Of a stretch of 64,000 nucleotides of DNA, positions 12,701 through 25,759 are shown one piece after another. The notes below the pieces were generated by a model. It worked only from the letters and a program-made list of their open reading frames with translations. It was not told the origin of the DNA and ran no database searches. Position 1 is the stretch's first letter. The number at the start of each line of letters is the position of its first letter. Both the position numbers and the translations under genes were made by a program. This DNA is from Phalacrocorax aristotelis (taxonomy: Eukaryota > Chordata > Aves > Suliformes > Phalacrocoracidae), in the NCBI RefSeq assembly GCF_949628215.1, contig NC_134282.1, positions 16,410,723 to 16,474,722 on the forward strand. The letters run 5' to 3'.

Positions 12701-15700
12701 ATGACACAGGCAGAGGAGAAATCAGATATTAAATGTGTAACGCTGAAGAGGACATGGTGGTTTTCAGCACCTTCTACTCTGATTCCTATCAGGTGAAACA
12801 CAGTTGGAGACACAGAGGCCACATAGATGTAATAGGAATTTAGACAGAAGAGACAAATGGTGTCAGGTCTGTAATGGTGATACAGGCAAGAAAGGCAGAC
12901 ACTGTGGAAGGGTCTTGGCTACAGAAGACGGAAACTGTTGGACATGTGAATGGAAAGTGGTGACAGGGACACACAGTGGGTTGCAGGGGTGCACTGTAAG
13001 TCCCTGCCTAGGATGGGGAGCAAGATGACTCCTGCATTTCTGACATTGCATATGAAGCTCACTTCACCTCTGCTGTGAGGGCAGCTCCCCTTTCTTGCCT
13101 TCTAAAAGCTCACCAACTTCTACCTGCTTTGTTTGGGCTGTCAAGACCCCAACCTGCCTTTCCCTCTACAAGGCATGTCCCCTTCTCATTTCTGATTTTT
13201 TTTGTAATTCCCCACTCTCATCTTATTCTTAGAAACACTCCAGGCAAGAAGACTGCAACACGTGAGTCTCCCCATATGTACTGCACAGTATAAAATCCTG
13301 TCTCTACCAGGTGAGACTACCTATTTGTGGCCAGGTCCCATCCTTGGTGCAGAGGTTGCAGGACACTTCATATGCCCTTTCTCCCAACCTTAAGTAAAGG
13401 CTCTTCCCTAACAGGTCCTCCCACAGCAGGTTGTTTGCTTTGGGACCAAGAAAACCATGGTTAAGTGGAGACCATAAGACCACAGCAAAGCCTGTGGATG
13501 CTGTTGAGGCTCACCTGAAATACATGACACATATGATATTTTCATGAACCCTCAGGAAGCTCTGGAAAAGAAAAAAATATCCTTCCTCTCTCCAAACCCC
13601 AAATGTACAGCATACAAAGTGGTTTGGAAACATGCCACTCCAAGCTGGCTCTGGAAAGTAGCACTTTCATGTTCTCCTGCTTTCAGCAGCTCAACACTGC
13701 CTCCTGCATCTTACAAGCCACCCAAAACCCATATTGCATTCCCCTTGTCTGAGGCTTACTCTGAAAGAGTGTTACTGGTTTGGGGTTAAACTAAGGTTAG
13801 GTTGTTTGGGGACTGCATCTCTTCTAGAGGCAGTCCTAGCTCCATTAAACAGCAAAGCCCAAAGTGACTTCAGAGAAGTTGGGAGTTTATACAACACACC
13901 TGAAAGCCTTCACTGCTCCAAGATCTACTAGTCTACCTGGCAGAGAGAGGAGTGTCTGCACAGAAAGAAGCTGAACATTTTGAGGAAGATGATGTCCAAG
14001 AGCAGCAAGGGCCAGCTGCTTCCTAGGGAACAGGGAGCCAAATGTAGTGATGCTGCCAGCAGGACAGGGACCTATCCCAAGGGGTGCAAGCAGGGCAGAC
14101 CCAGAGACAGCAGTCAGATTCAGTCAAGAGTCCCAATGATCAGGGAAGCCCATGATGATGGGGCAGATCCAGGGTCAAGCTGTGAGCCAATCCACTAGTC
14201 AGAATCAGGCCTGATGGTACTAACCAGAGTCAAACACAGCCCTCTGAACACCAGACAGGTCTACACTGATGGAATATGTCTGAGGTCAAGGAAGGAAGTC
14301 AACCTGCAGGTCTAGGTCCAGACAGTAGGGGCCATGGGCAGACAAAGATATAACTGAGCTGCAGAGAAGCATTCCTCCAACATAGCTCAAGCAGAAACAG
14401 AAGTGGTCCAGGGCTGAGCTGAAATGGGGCTTCTCAGCCTATGGGAAGAGAGGGCGGGTGGAGGTCCCACCTGAGGCTGCTCAGGACTGTTAACACCCTC
14501 AGGGCCCTGACACATGTACTCATCTCTCTCCCTCTCAGAGCTGGCACAGCTGAGTTTAGTGGCATCTCAGCTGCCAAGTATTCTCCATTCCTGCCCTTTG
14601 GATTTGTTGGGTTTGTCCGCCCGTGTAAATTTTCCAGTTTGATTGTGTTTGATTACCTGAAGTCTGCATAGCTTCATGAAAAGAGAAACTTCTACATGAA
14701 GAGGCTTAGACAGACTAGGACCACGGGAGGTAGAGGTGAAGCTCCCATCTTCATGTTCTCGCTGTCTCTGAGCTCTAGACACAAGTGCTGAGTGAAGTAA
14801 TGGGGAGAATATGGATATTATGTAGTTTTTTCTGTGAAGAATAAAATATGTAAGAACAATAAAATTCTATAGTATTTCCAACACCCAGGTAGCTGGGCTA
14901 AAGGAAAGGAATCTTCCAGTAGGAGTCTTACAGAAGCCCAACACTTCAAATCAATCCTCTCATAATGGCAACAAATGCAAAAAGTCCACTAGCGTCTGGC
15001 AGCAGCTGTCAGGCATCTCTCCACCCACCTGCTCACGGCATCCAGTAATCTCCCTTCTAGTATGTAAATGTAGAATGTCAGTCCTTCACCTTCACCTTCA
15101 CTACAGCCCTCACTAGAAAGGACTGGCACGCTGTATATGTTAGTTGCTTTCAGGGCTGAACTGTAGCAGTGACCCTGAACTGAAGTTTGTACACAGTGAA
15201 AGAGGAAATCCCAGGGAATAGCTCATCTTCCTGAAAGACCTTGCCAATAGCCCATGATGCCTCACAGCCAAGGGTAGGAAAAAACATTCTGAGATCTATG
15301 GATTCTGCATAGACTTAGATGAGACAGGGAAAACCACCATCTCTATCTAGGCAAACCCAATTTCACAGGAGGTCTCAGGACAGTCTAGTAGGGACCTGGA
15401 AAGACCTTTAACACCAAGTAAAACCAGACTTGGTCTTCTCCTAAGAATATGGTTTTGAGTCAGAGCAACTATTGTCCACCCTGGACTCCTGTGCAAGGTG
15501 GTGCTCATCAAATTATGGCCTCTGCTTCAAGGGGGCTGGTCACTACTGATCAGACTGCAACCAGCAGCTTAGGGAGACAGAGGTGGCTGGCAGAATGTGG
15601 CCTAGGACACAGGTGTCCAAACAGAACTTTGTGAAGAAGGAAAGGGGAGTACTTCAGCTGGTTGATCACTGGTTCACAAGAGTGAGAGAAAAGACATGTT

Positions 15701-16764
15701 TGGTTTATTTGTACATATTTTATCTGCAGGGAAGATTCTGGAGTATTTCCTCGGTAGAGAAGTATTCCTTAATGGAAGCATCACATTCATTTTCAAAGGC
15801 ATTTCTTACAAAAAAACCCTGAGCCTCTCCCCCCCCCAGTTTTTAGTAAAAAGTAAATATTAAAAGGGATAATAAAAGGCTAGTCATCCTACAGCTATCC
15901 AAGGTAAACAGCAAGTTGTAGGGAGAGCAGGGGTCCAGAAGCCAAAAGCCCAAACATGGAAATGGTATTGTCATTTAGTTAAGATGAAGTGTAGGTACCA
16001 TCAGATGAAGCTATGTTGGGTAATCTGGCATGATGTGGTGTAAAAAAAGCACACGAGGTGAGTCACTAGGAGTATGTACAAGTCAGAGCTTGGCCAAAGT
16101 GTAGTACAGATGATTCAGTCCTGCAGAAGAAGCAGAAGTGAAGAACAAAGTTTAGAGCTGTTACTATTACAACATTTTTCTTGGTAAGGTTGTAATAGAA
16201 AATTACTAGCAGGTCCCTGATCAATAGTGATGGACAGGCAGCAAATAGAAGCCAAACCAAGATGTAGTCATGACCTGAGAAGGCATGGAATATATGCAGT
16301 CTGCCTCAATATTTTGCTCTAAACTAATAAAATATGGCTGTGCAGCCAGAACCAGCACCTGACCTTCCACTTCTTTTTTTCCCCAAGAAAAAACTGAAGA
16401 CAGTTGCCCATCTTTGATGTATTCCATATCTGTTGCCAAATTTGCACTCCCCCACTCAGACACAATCCCAAAATAGGGTGTGATGCCTTTCCCGTTGACA
16501 AAGACGTAAATCACAGTGAGCAAGAAACACTGAACATCCTCCAATCAGTTAAATGAAAAGAACTCTCCCCCCCCGATTTCCACCACTTCAGCACTCATTA
16601 TATCTCACATTAATTAATATAGGCACTAGGAAGTGAGATGATAAATTACAAAAACCCATTAACCTGATTCTGTCCAAACTGGTGACATGCGGCAACTTGT
16701 ACGTTAGACAAATCTTCCTTGCTAATGTGGGAGTCCTCATGTCTGAACTCCATTAAAGCAGCAG

Positions 16765-16901
16765 CCCTAAAAAAATATTTTTTATATATCTATGTATGGA
16801 ATGTATATTGACGTGCGTGGACAGTGCATGCCGGTGGGAACATCAGAATTCATCAGATCAGTCTGATATGAGATATATTGAACAGGTTCCATCTGACGTC
16901 T
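16765..16901 (+). promoter_or_regulatory. UTS2B: Candidate UTS2B proximal promoter: TATA-like run and two CRE-like sites
   Basis: About 320 bases upstream of the UTS2B start codon is a TTTTTTATATATC stretch (near 16778-16791), followed by TGACGTGC (16809-16816) and TGACGTCT (16894-16901). Both contain the TGACGT core bound by CREB/ATF factors, and CG-containing motifs are uncommon in this part of the window. Whether transcription starts here or at a distant non-coding exon is not resolved. Confidence 0.3.
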
Positions 16902-16994
16902 GTTACTGGGTTGTTCTGTCCACTCCCAAAGGAGTGAATCATATTGACAGGTTGAATTATATCTCAAGAGATATTTTTCTCCCCTCCTCCAAAG

Positions 16995-17109
16995 GCCATT
17001 TGCAATCACGGCACATCCACTGCCTCTTAAAAGTGAGCTCATCTGGCACTGGGTTGCATTGAAGTCCTCCACCGTGCCTGAAGGAAGAATGCTTTTGGGT
17101 GGTGGGAAC
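16995..17109 (+). other. UTS2B: Probable UTS2B 5' UTR portion of the first coding exon
   Basis: A long pyrimidine tract ending CTCCTCCAAAG gives a plausible splice acceptor at 16993-16994, so the exon may begin at 16995 if an upstream non-coding exon exists. An in-frame upstream ATG at 17089 would add seven residues (MLLGGGN). The start at 17110 is preferred for its stronger Kozak context (AACATGG) and its alignment with the mammalian start. Confidence 0.4.
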
Positions 17110-17212
17110 ATGGAGAAGATGTGGTCTATCCAGCTGTCCCTTGGAGTGCTAACCATCTTGACCATGACTGTGTATGTCCCATCTACACATGGAGAGCCTT
17201 TTTTACTACAAG
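17110..17212 (+). CDS. UTS2B: UTS2B coding exon 1 (signal peptide)
   Basis: It encodes residues 1-34, MEKMWSIQ followed by a hydrophobic stretch and STHGEPFLLQ, and ends in phase 1 at a CAAG|GTAAGC donor. The arrangement matches the human N-terminus, where H-G also precedes the predicted signal-peptidase cut. The 170-codon open frame on the opposite strand over this exon is a shadow. Confidence 0.92.
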
Positions 17213-19464
17213 GTAAGCTGGAATACAGATAGATGACACAGGTAGGTGGGTATCTTTTTGCTCTGCTTTGCTGCTTGGCATGGCCATGCAACACTTGCTT
17301 ATCTGTGAAAGAAAATAAAATGAACCCTGAGCTATACTAAACAATCAGTTAAGATGGGCTACCCAGAGACTTGTTCATATTAGCATGAGCTAAAGCTGTC
17401 CTTCTGGTCTGCAGCTGGTCGTATGACACATTCTGCTAATCAGTAAAAATATCAGATCTGGTGAAAACTGGTAAGGGTAGCTCTTTTTTTCTCAAAAGAA
17501 AATTTCCAAGGAAAAAACATTAAAATATCAAAGAGTAGCAATTCCAGTATGCACCATATGAGATTTGACAGCTCATAAATGTCAGTAGTAGGGTGCTGCT
17601 GAACTTTTTTTATTCACAAAACTTCTTTATGTGTTCTTTTCCCATAATTTAATTTAATCTTAGCTTGAACTTATTCCGCAGGGAAATGTCAATCATTAAT
17701 CTTCTTTCTTAAAGAGACTTGGCAGTAGAAAAAAAAAAAGCAGCTATATATAGGCTTGAAAATAACATCACATTTCATATTACTTTTCCTGTTATATCAC
17801 CTATTTATTTTTGTAATGACAACCAAAACATTCTTGAGGCCACTCTATCTAAATACTGCTTCTGTTTAGTTTTTACTAGAGTGTTTATAGTGGTTTTTTT
17901 CTGTAGCAAATCCCCCAAATGACTAAAAGTAGCTATTTTAAAATCATAACTGTCTTTCAGACGTAGGAACGAGGTTTATAGCACTCCATGCTAACTGCAA
18001 GTTTTACACAGCGTGTAGCTCTGCTACATCCCTCGGGTTTATTTCTAGAGATCACAATCAGGACCAGCAGCTTCAGCCGCAGCATGTGGCAGGGTTGAGT
18101 CTGGGCAAATACGTGGAGCAGCACTTTGCCAGGGTCCCTCTGCTTCTGCAGATTTATGTGACTTTGGCTAATGGAGCTAATTCCCACATACTCTTGAGCA
18201 TCCTTGAGGCTCATCTGGTACAATGTTTTGTCTCATGCGTAGCAAAAATAATTGCACTCATGCCATCACAGATATGTAGGGCTGATGGCTATACGAGACC
18301 ATTTTCTCCTTTCTTAATTCCTTGAAGGGAGTGAGCAGAAATCCTAAAGATACCGGAAGAAGAGAAAATGAGCATCACTGCATCATTTTTTTCATTTTCC
18401 ATGTATACTGTAGGCATCTTCTAGTGCTTTTCAGGGTCTGGGTGTGCGGCAGAGGTGTTCAGACCAAAGATTTTGGGGAATGGTCATTCTCCCTGTAACG
18501 TCTGGCTCCCATTCTATCATTCTCAAAAATGAATGAAACATTCAAGTTTCAGATGATCCCGGAAATCTGCTCAGAAGAGCTGGGAGGGTCTCAGAGCCTT
18601 CAGAGCTCTGATTAGTCCCATTCCCCACGTCTGTTGGTTTCTGCTGAACCCTTGAGCTTCACAACCATTCATTTGAGGGCATAGCCACAACCACTAAAGC
18701 TAAACCACTGAGAAAGTTCCCAAAAGGGTCCTTATAGAGAGGCCCAAACTGCTTGAGGACAACAGCTTGGGGAGGCTTTTTTCCAGAAAACAGAAAAATT
18801 CTGCATGGCCTACAGCTACTGTAAGAGGCTTCCTCGGGGATAAAGCAGCTCTCTTTGAGCTTCTCCACACTTTGGCTCTGTTCAGGAAACATTCTTTAAT
18901 GCCACTGGCAATCAGATAAAGCAGCCCCAAGGCTGAGTGAGTGCAAGAATAGACTACAGGGCTGCAGGGCTTTTCAGCTATGGTACCCACACATCAGCCA
19001 TCATGAGGAGCAAGTTCTCACCTCTATCAGCCCTGGGAAGATGGATGGGTGAGGGGGGAGCACCTGCAGTTTTGAGAAGAGAGGCTCTCATGGGTTGCTG
19101 TCTGGCTTTGCAGAGGCATCTGCTATATCTGCCTTAGAGAAGAGGTCAGGACTGTCTAAATCAAGGTGGTGTCTCCAGCTCTCTGCAGCCAGCCATGCTG
19201 ATGCGGCTGCAGAGAGACTGGCCAGCAGCCCAGAGCTGGCAGGGCGGGCTCCCCCGTCCTGCACCCTTTCACTGCACAGCCCTCACTGTGTGGACATTCT
19301 GTGCTCACACATCTTCCTCTTCCCCCAAGCTCCTTCCACAGTGACAAAATGCTGACAGGAGACATTTTCCTTCCACTTCTTAGCCTTCTTAATTTTCTTT
19401 TAATATTGGGGGCTGGAGGGTCCATCCTTTTTGTCATTAGAAAAGTGTGTTTTATGTGCTACAG

Positions 19465-19566
19465 AGAACCGAGTGCTTCCGGAGAGAGGAGACTCAAATC
19501 ATGAGGACACCCTGCTGACTCTCCTTCTTAATAAGAAGCTTGCATGGCAGAGACCAGAAAATATTG
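19465..19566 (+). CDS. UTS2B: UTS2B coding exon 2 (pro-region)
   Basis: It follows the acceptor TGTGCTACAG and ends at ATTG|GTAAGC. It encodes residues 35-68 of the pro-region, with the pattern N-x-x-L-P-E...D-T-L-L-T-L-L-L-N-K-K...Q-R-P that parallels human N-E-I-F-P-D...L-L-L-A-L-L-N-K-N...Q-R-P. Both flanking phases are 1, which keeps the frame. Starting at the alternative AG two bases later would bring a stop codon into frame. Confidence 0.9.
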
Positions 19567-20946
19567 GTAAGCAAAGGGAAATGGAGATCTCAGCTTCTTG
19601 AATTTGTGTTTGCATGAATATAAGCAACCTGCTCCTCCAGTTCCTCAGAAATTCTGACTGGTCAGAAAGTGGAAGTACACAGTATGGTGCCTACATGTGA
19701 TTAATGTCAGGTGTTCTACATCATGGGGGTCTTGGACCTGCTTTTGAACTATGATGTAAAGCTGCCCAAACCCATGCATCCTAGATCCTCAGACGCTCAA
19801 CACTGAGCTGCCAAGGGAGTGTGTGAGTACATAACTAATAACAAGAAGAAATACTGCTGAGACCCTGGGGCCCTGCTATCCCTGAGACGTTGTGTACTGC
19901 ACCTGGGGCATGGGATAGCCTTGGGGGTCACCTCCCCAACCCACACCCCATACAGCTGCATGTGCTTTTGAGAAACAGCTCGGTGTCTTGCTTGCCTGCT
20001 AAAACCAGCAGTATCTTGTGAGCACATAGGGCAGTGGAGCGGCATCAAGATTTTGCAGAGAGCATGTTGCTGAGATCCCTTGGGGTCAGGTGTAGGTTGG
20101 GACAACAGTGGTGGGAGCTCCCGTCTGAGCCTGAGCCCCTGCTCCTGCTGCAAGAGGTTGAGACAACAGACTTTTCCCACACAGCAGAGAGGCCAAAGAT
20201 GAGCCACGTGGAGGCCTTTCCTGTCTGTGCTGTGTGAACAGGCACCAAATTTAAAGCCACCCGCATGTTGCAACAGCCTCCTAACTCAGACCTGCTGCAG
20301 AGAAACCTGGGCTTTCCATGCTACTACGCACAGACACTACAAGCACTATATGGATTACAGGGGTCAGTAATTCCCACAGCCACCACAGCCAGGGGAGGGT
20401 TTGGGCCGTATGTGGTGGTCCCAGGGCAAGAATCTGCCCTTCCCAGTGAAGACAGCTGAGAACGGGGCCCAGCAAAAATGCTGTTATGAAAATCCATTCG
20501 TCAAAATCACTCAGTGCTTTTCCCCAGCCCCTTGTTAATGCAGTGAGGCAGTGGTTAAACAATCCTGGGACAAATAAACACAAATAAATCAAGTCCTTAT
20601 ACTAACAAAGGCATTCTTCTTGCAAAGGGGATGCATTCAAGAAATAACATTTTTATGATTGGTTTATGGATTATTGCACTTATTACTCCTAGAGGAAAGG
20701 CTGCATTTTATGCCAGACAATTGAATATAATGAATCTCTGAGCAGAGCACAGACAGAGGATTTACAGCAGGCAGTTTCTCAAGGCTTCATCCATAAATTA
20801 ACTTCCTTCCTCCTGCCTGAGATAATCTGTTCCAAATTTCGACCACTGTTCATTTTCTATTCATAGCAGTCATTGGCCGAGCTTACGGTTTGCAGAAAGT
20901 CGAGCCAATATAGGCACTTGGAACTCTGAAAGAGGTAAAAATGTGT

Positions 20947-20982
20947 ATAATAACAACAATATTAATATTAATAATAATAATC
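20947..20982. repeat. AT-rich (TAA/TAATAT)n simple repeat in UTS2B intron 2
   Basis: It is a short run of TAA and ATT units with a few interruptions. No function is implied. Confidence 0.8.
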
Positions 20983-22512
20983 TCTTAAGTGGCACTTTTC
21001 ACTTGTAGATATGCAGGCCTGGCTGTCTCTACCTTATGGATATGTAAAAACTTGCTTGAGAGGAATCTGCCTGAGGTCATTGCTGGCAGTGCCAGGAACA
21101 GAGCCCTCACCGCCTAACTCCCAGCCCATCCCCATCCCCATCCCATCTCTCAAACCAAGCCCTGATGTAATGGAATTGCTTAGGGACTGCTGCTTTTTCT
21201 GTTGGATGAATATCTGTCAGAAAATATTCAGGATTTTTCAGTTGAAGTAAAGGAGAAACTGAGAAAGCAGTAAGCTCTTTTTTGGCACCCTCTTGTTCAG
21301 TTTCAAACATTTTTTTAAAAAAAGCCCAAGTCTGGCGATATGTCTGTGTGCTGGTCTTATCTGAAGTCAGGGGGAATTATGTCCTAAATCCCGTTGGAGA
21401 TGCAGACCAATGCCTGCTGCAGACAAAGGAGACAGCTCCAGGGCTGCCTTTTGGCTTTCTTGTGGGGCCCAGCGGAGACATTCTTTAGCTCTTTCCTGGC
21501 TCTTCTGCTTATTTTAGTGCATTTTTTTTCCCAAACTGGCACTTAAAACCAGCTGATCACTTTGCATTTCCTTCCCAGGAGAACTTACTGTAGTCCAGTC
21601 ATCGGTTTTGACTGAGCTCGTTTTTATATTGTGTTTTCTGTTGTTTCATCCAGCTTATTAAAAAAAATCAACTGTCTGTGACATCAGTTTGCATCTGGAA
21701 TAAGTCCTCAGTCCTCAGGAGGAGTGAGATTGAAATCCCCCATCCCTCCCTGCAGATTTCCCTATTGTTAGTCCAGGCCCTTCCCAGTTCAGCTGGTGGT
21801 TTTAGATTCCGTTGATAGGCACCTAACTTTCCCTTTCTCCTGGATGGGGTATCTCAGGGAAGCTCATTCACCCCTCTGCATCATTTTTTGACAGTCTAGC
21901 ACAGTACTGCTCAGCCTTGAGATCTCTATGTCTGATCTATGAAGCTGGTCCCCAGGCCCCTGTGCTCTCCTAACATTTAGAAGCGCAAAACCCGTGCAGT
22001 CACTGCTATGTTACTTTTCGTGTACAAAGCAGTAAGTTTGCTAGGCTAAATCTGTGTCTTCTGACTTCTGCCTGAATGGGGGATGTGAGGGTAAACAAGT
22101 CTTAAAGGAAGCAATGGAGGTTCATATAAAAGGCCAGTGACAGCAAAGCCAGCGTGAGGGATTTGCTGTTATCAGGCTGAAAATTAAAGAGCAGCAAAGA
22201 GGTTCACCTGAGTTGGTATCACACAGTACATGACCTTGTTGGGCCAATACCCCTAGAGCATGGTGAACAATAAAGCAGCCTCCCTCATAATGAAGAATTA
22301 GGGTAAAGTCTCATAGAACTCAGCAGAGGAAGCCTGATTTTATGTCACTGTTTCTGCTACCATAGCTTTGGAGATCACTATCAGGATAATGATAAATTAT
22401 AATTAGGTCTTTTTTTTTGTCAACTACTGAAGAGGATAAATGAAGAAACTGCTTTGGATTTGACCTTTGGGAAGCAATGCAGATACTGATGTTACTCTCT
22501 CTGTTCTCGCAG

Positions 22513-22550
22513 ACTGGGAGCTGGCAAAGAAATTTGAAGAGCTTGAACAG
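22513..22550 (+). CDS. UTS2B: UTS2B coding exon 3 (38-base microexon)
   Basis: A strong pyrimidine tract (CTCTCTCTGTTCTCGCAG) precedes it and a CAG|GTGAGA donor follows. It encodes residues 69-81, D-W-E-L-A-K-K-F-E-E-L-E-Q, the counterpart of human D-L-A-L-P-N-K-L-E-E-L-N-Q. It enters in phase 1 and leaves in phase 0. At 38 bases it is easily missed by gene finders. Confidence 0.9.
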
Positions 22551-23915
22551 GTGAGAGGAATAAATGCACGGACACGTATCTGCATACTCTCGCATGAATA
22601 GCTAAACAACTGTGCATATTTTCTTTATGTCCTAGTCTTCTACCTTTACATCCTGCTACTCTTCATTCTGCTGCTATAATGTAAGCATGTATCACACAAA
22701 GTGAAAAGCAGAACTTGGGCTAAAAAGCTGCACTAGCTGGAAAAGATAAAAACAGAGCAAAGCTACAGACTAGTGCAATGAAGGCTGAGGCAGCTCCTGC
22801 CTCTGCCACCAGTGAAAGGCCAGTGAAGGCTAAGCCAGGAAAAAAATAGATACCAAAGGAAATCTCCATGGAAGAAATGGGAGGGAGAAGGGGAGGTCTT
22901 GCTGCTTTCCTAGGCATTGCATCAGCTGGCTGCATCTGACGATGGGTTGAAGTTAGAGGGATAGCCATTGCACACCTAATCCAGACTGATTTTTGTTCGG
23001 GTTCTTTACTAGGAAGGGAGGCCCCACCCAGGGTCAGAGCCCTGCTGGACTGTGCAGAGTGCACACACACACAGATAGCAAGAGGAAGCCCCATCCTACA
23101 CTGAGCTTCCAGGAATAGGGAAATGTGTGCAGCAACCTTGACGTGGGTCCCACTGTGGCCCAAACCCCACAAGCAGTGGAAGGCCCTTTTACACTTTCTC
23201 AGGCCAGGTTCAGCTGTTGGCATGGGTCCTGGAGGTTCTGCTGGGTTCCACTTAGTACTTCTCACTTCAGACTGAAAAAACACAGTGTGATGTGCCAGAC
23301 AAGAGACTGCCAGACCCTACCCGAGTCCCTCGCTCCAGTGCTGAGGGACAGTAAGCTCTGGCTTCCTGGGAACAATACTGCCAGAACAGAAGTCTAGATC
23401 ATGGCCGTAGATGTTCCTGTAGCTACTGATGGACAAGAAATATTGTGGACTTTCCACATTATAAACAAGGGACATTAGCAAGAGCTGGGGGTGAAGGGAG
23501 GGCAGGGACAGCCCAGAGCAATGGAGAAGCAATGTTCTCTCCTGCAGTGGGTGGATGGCTGGAGACCTCCTGCCCCAGTACTGACTTGACTCTTAGTGGT
23601 GCGATATCCTTCTACACTGCCTCCTCTCCACATGGTTTTGCACCCTGGGGTGGCGGGGAAGAGCAGAGACTTTGAACGCAGCACTGCTGCCACCAGACAA
23701 GCAGCTTAATGGAGGAGGACATGAGGACGTGTGAGTGCTCCAAAGGCAGATCCTCCTGGAATGGTGCTGCTGCAGGGAAAACCCTGTCCACCCCAGTGAT
23801 GCTGTCAGCCAGGGTGCCTGTTCCTTCTGTATCTGAGCCACCCTGTGCTTGCCAGTATACCGTGGAGCTCCTTATGATGGGACATTTGTTTACTGCTGTG
23901 TTTGTTTTTAAACAG

Positions 23916-24009
23916 CTGGAGAAGTTGAAGGATCAGCTCTCAACTGAGGAAGGGTCAGAGGTGGCCTATGCCTTGGAAAGTCTCTCAGCATCCCAGCCCA
24001 AAAAACGTG
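23916..24009 (+). CDS. UTS2B: UTS2B coding exon 4 (pro-region and processing site)
   Basis: It starts after GTTTTTAAACAG and ends at CGTG|GTAGGT. It encodes residues 82-112, L-E-K-L-K-D-Q-L...S-A-S-Q-P-K-K-R, closely parallel to human L-E-K-L-K-E-Q-L...S-S-H-P-S-K-R. The tribasic KKR provides the convertase cleavage site. Its last base is the first base of the Ala codon that opens the mature peptide. Confidence 0.94.
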
Positions 24010-25759
24010 GTAGGTTTTAGGTTAGAACCCTGCAGCCATCCTGACCAGCTCTCATCTCCAGGGCTTCCTTTCTGCAGCAAAGACACCGACAGTGAACATG
24101 CCCCATATACAGTGAAAAACAGGTTGGCAGCTTTTCTAGCAGTCCTTGCCCTCTCTTGTTAATGGCTGACTGGTTTGGCAGCTGCTGAAAACTGTGTACC
24201 CAGCTCTGTCTGCTCTCAGGGCAGATACACTGGGTCTGCACACCCAGGACCTCGCTGGAGGCAGTCAGTGTCACATCCCTCTTTTCAGAGACAAATATGG
24301 GGTTATATGAGCAATAAGTGCTTGTCCTGGAGGGGGTGAGTTCTCTATGAACATGTCCCCGCAGTGTACCCATCGCTTTGCTCTGGGCACAAAGCTAGTG
24401 CTGAAGGCATAATGAGGCATGTGGACTGCATGCATTCCCCTCTGCCAAGGTCACTGTCTCCCTACAGAGGAAGAAGGAGCACTTGTTTGTGCTGCTGAAA
24501 AGCATCTAAAAAAGATGTGGAAATCAACAAAGGATGCAGGGAACCAAGATCTGGCAGGTCCCCCGGTTGGTCTCCAAGATTTGTCCAGTCTGTATCCAGT
24601 GACTCAGGAGTGTATGCTGCTGCAAGGCTGCCCCTGACAAGCACACGGCCAATGCTGTTCATGCTGGCTTTCAGTGGATTCCTCTACAAAGCAGTGGCAG
24701 CTATAGACCAGAAGTCACTGATGACAGATCTGTCCTAAAAACAAAAGAGCTAGTTCTGCCCTTACCCCACATGCTCTGTGCTTGTGTAAGCTGACAACCT
24801 GCCAGACAGCCAAGAGAAAATCCCGCTATGCAAAGCTTGCTTAAGTGCTTAGGTGATCCTTAGACGATCTGCAATTTCTGAGCAACCCTGGAGGCTATCA
24901 TTAATTTGACTAATCTAATTCATGCCCCCACCAGTCTGGGAGGTTCAAAGGTAGATAAAACTACTCCCCTCTGCCAGGTTTAAATCAGATTCTGCCAGAA
25001 ATTAAAGCAGAGGATCTTTGTCTTCATCTAAAATCCTTCCAGTCTGGGGGGGAGCTCATGTCTCAGCATGAGCAATGCTGAGAGAAGCACTGCTTGGGAG
25101 AAGCTTTCTCCCAAGATCCTGCTTTCAAAAATGAGGTAGAAATCTCTTCTCATACTTGACATTAGGAGACTCACTCAGGATTCAAAGAACAGGGCATGCT
25201 GGTGATACAGCTATTTTTTCCAACACCAAAACATGCATCCTTGCCTAATCTAGTCTTCTTAGAAGATCTCACAGAGATCAATGTTGTTTGGAGGTCAGTT
25301 AGCTGCAGAGTGATAGAGTGACTGGGTTTTTAAAAAAACTGTAAGGATCAGATCTGGTCTCTCAAGGTCAGTATCCTGCTCTTCCAGTCAGCCACAGGTG
25401 AAAAACCCTGCATACACTGCTGAGGGAGCAAAACTGCTGGCCAGTAAACAGGAAAGAAACAGCTGATTCCTGATATTGCTGAAGTAGAGCAAAAGGAAAA
25501 GCAAACCCTTATAAATCAAACAACACAGAAACAACTTTTAGACCCCTTATTTACACTATAAGCAGCTAAAAGAAACACCTTCTAGAAGTGTCATATGAAG
25601 TCAAAGCTGGTTATTGAGATGTGCCTGGGAACCTCAACGCTGGCCTCACACCCCAGCGCTCTCAAGACTTGGGGCTTTTGAAACCCACTCCAGGGCTAGA
25701 GTGGGAAGCTGGAAAAAGTCCCTTGGATGCTAACATCCTTCTCTTGTATCCCTTCCCAG

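Larger units (their letters stand above)
5131..16600. other. Intergenic region between CCDC50 and UTS2B
   Basis: This region lies between the divergent CCDC50 and UTS2B coding starts. It carries two CR1 fragments and one trinucleotide microsatellite, listed separately. I recognise no coding exon on either strand; open frames here are short and resemble no protein I know. It may contain non-coding first exons of UTS2B, which have several 5' exons in mammals, but nothing in the sequence lets me place them. Confidence 0.6.

Noticed and set aside
16782-17294. Minus-strand 170-codon open frame
   Set aside because: It lies antisense to UTS2B coding exon 1, resembles no protein and shows no splice or promoter context.
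19797-20273. Minus-strand 158-codon open frame in UTS2B intron 2
   Set aside because: No homology was recognised and it overlaps other random frames of similar quality.
22720-23283. Minus-strand 187-codon open frame in UTS2B intron 3
   Set aside because: It contains no known motif and lies in an intron, with composition like the surrounding non-coding DNA.
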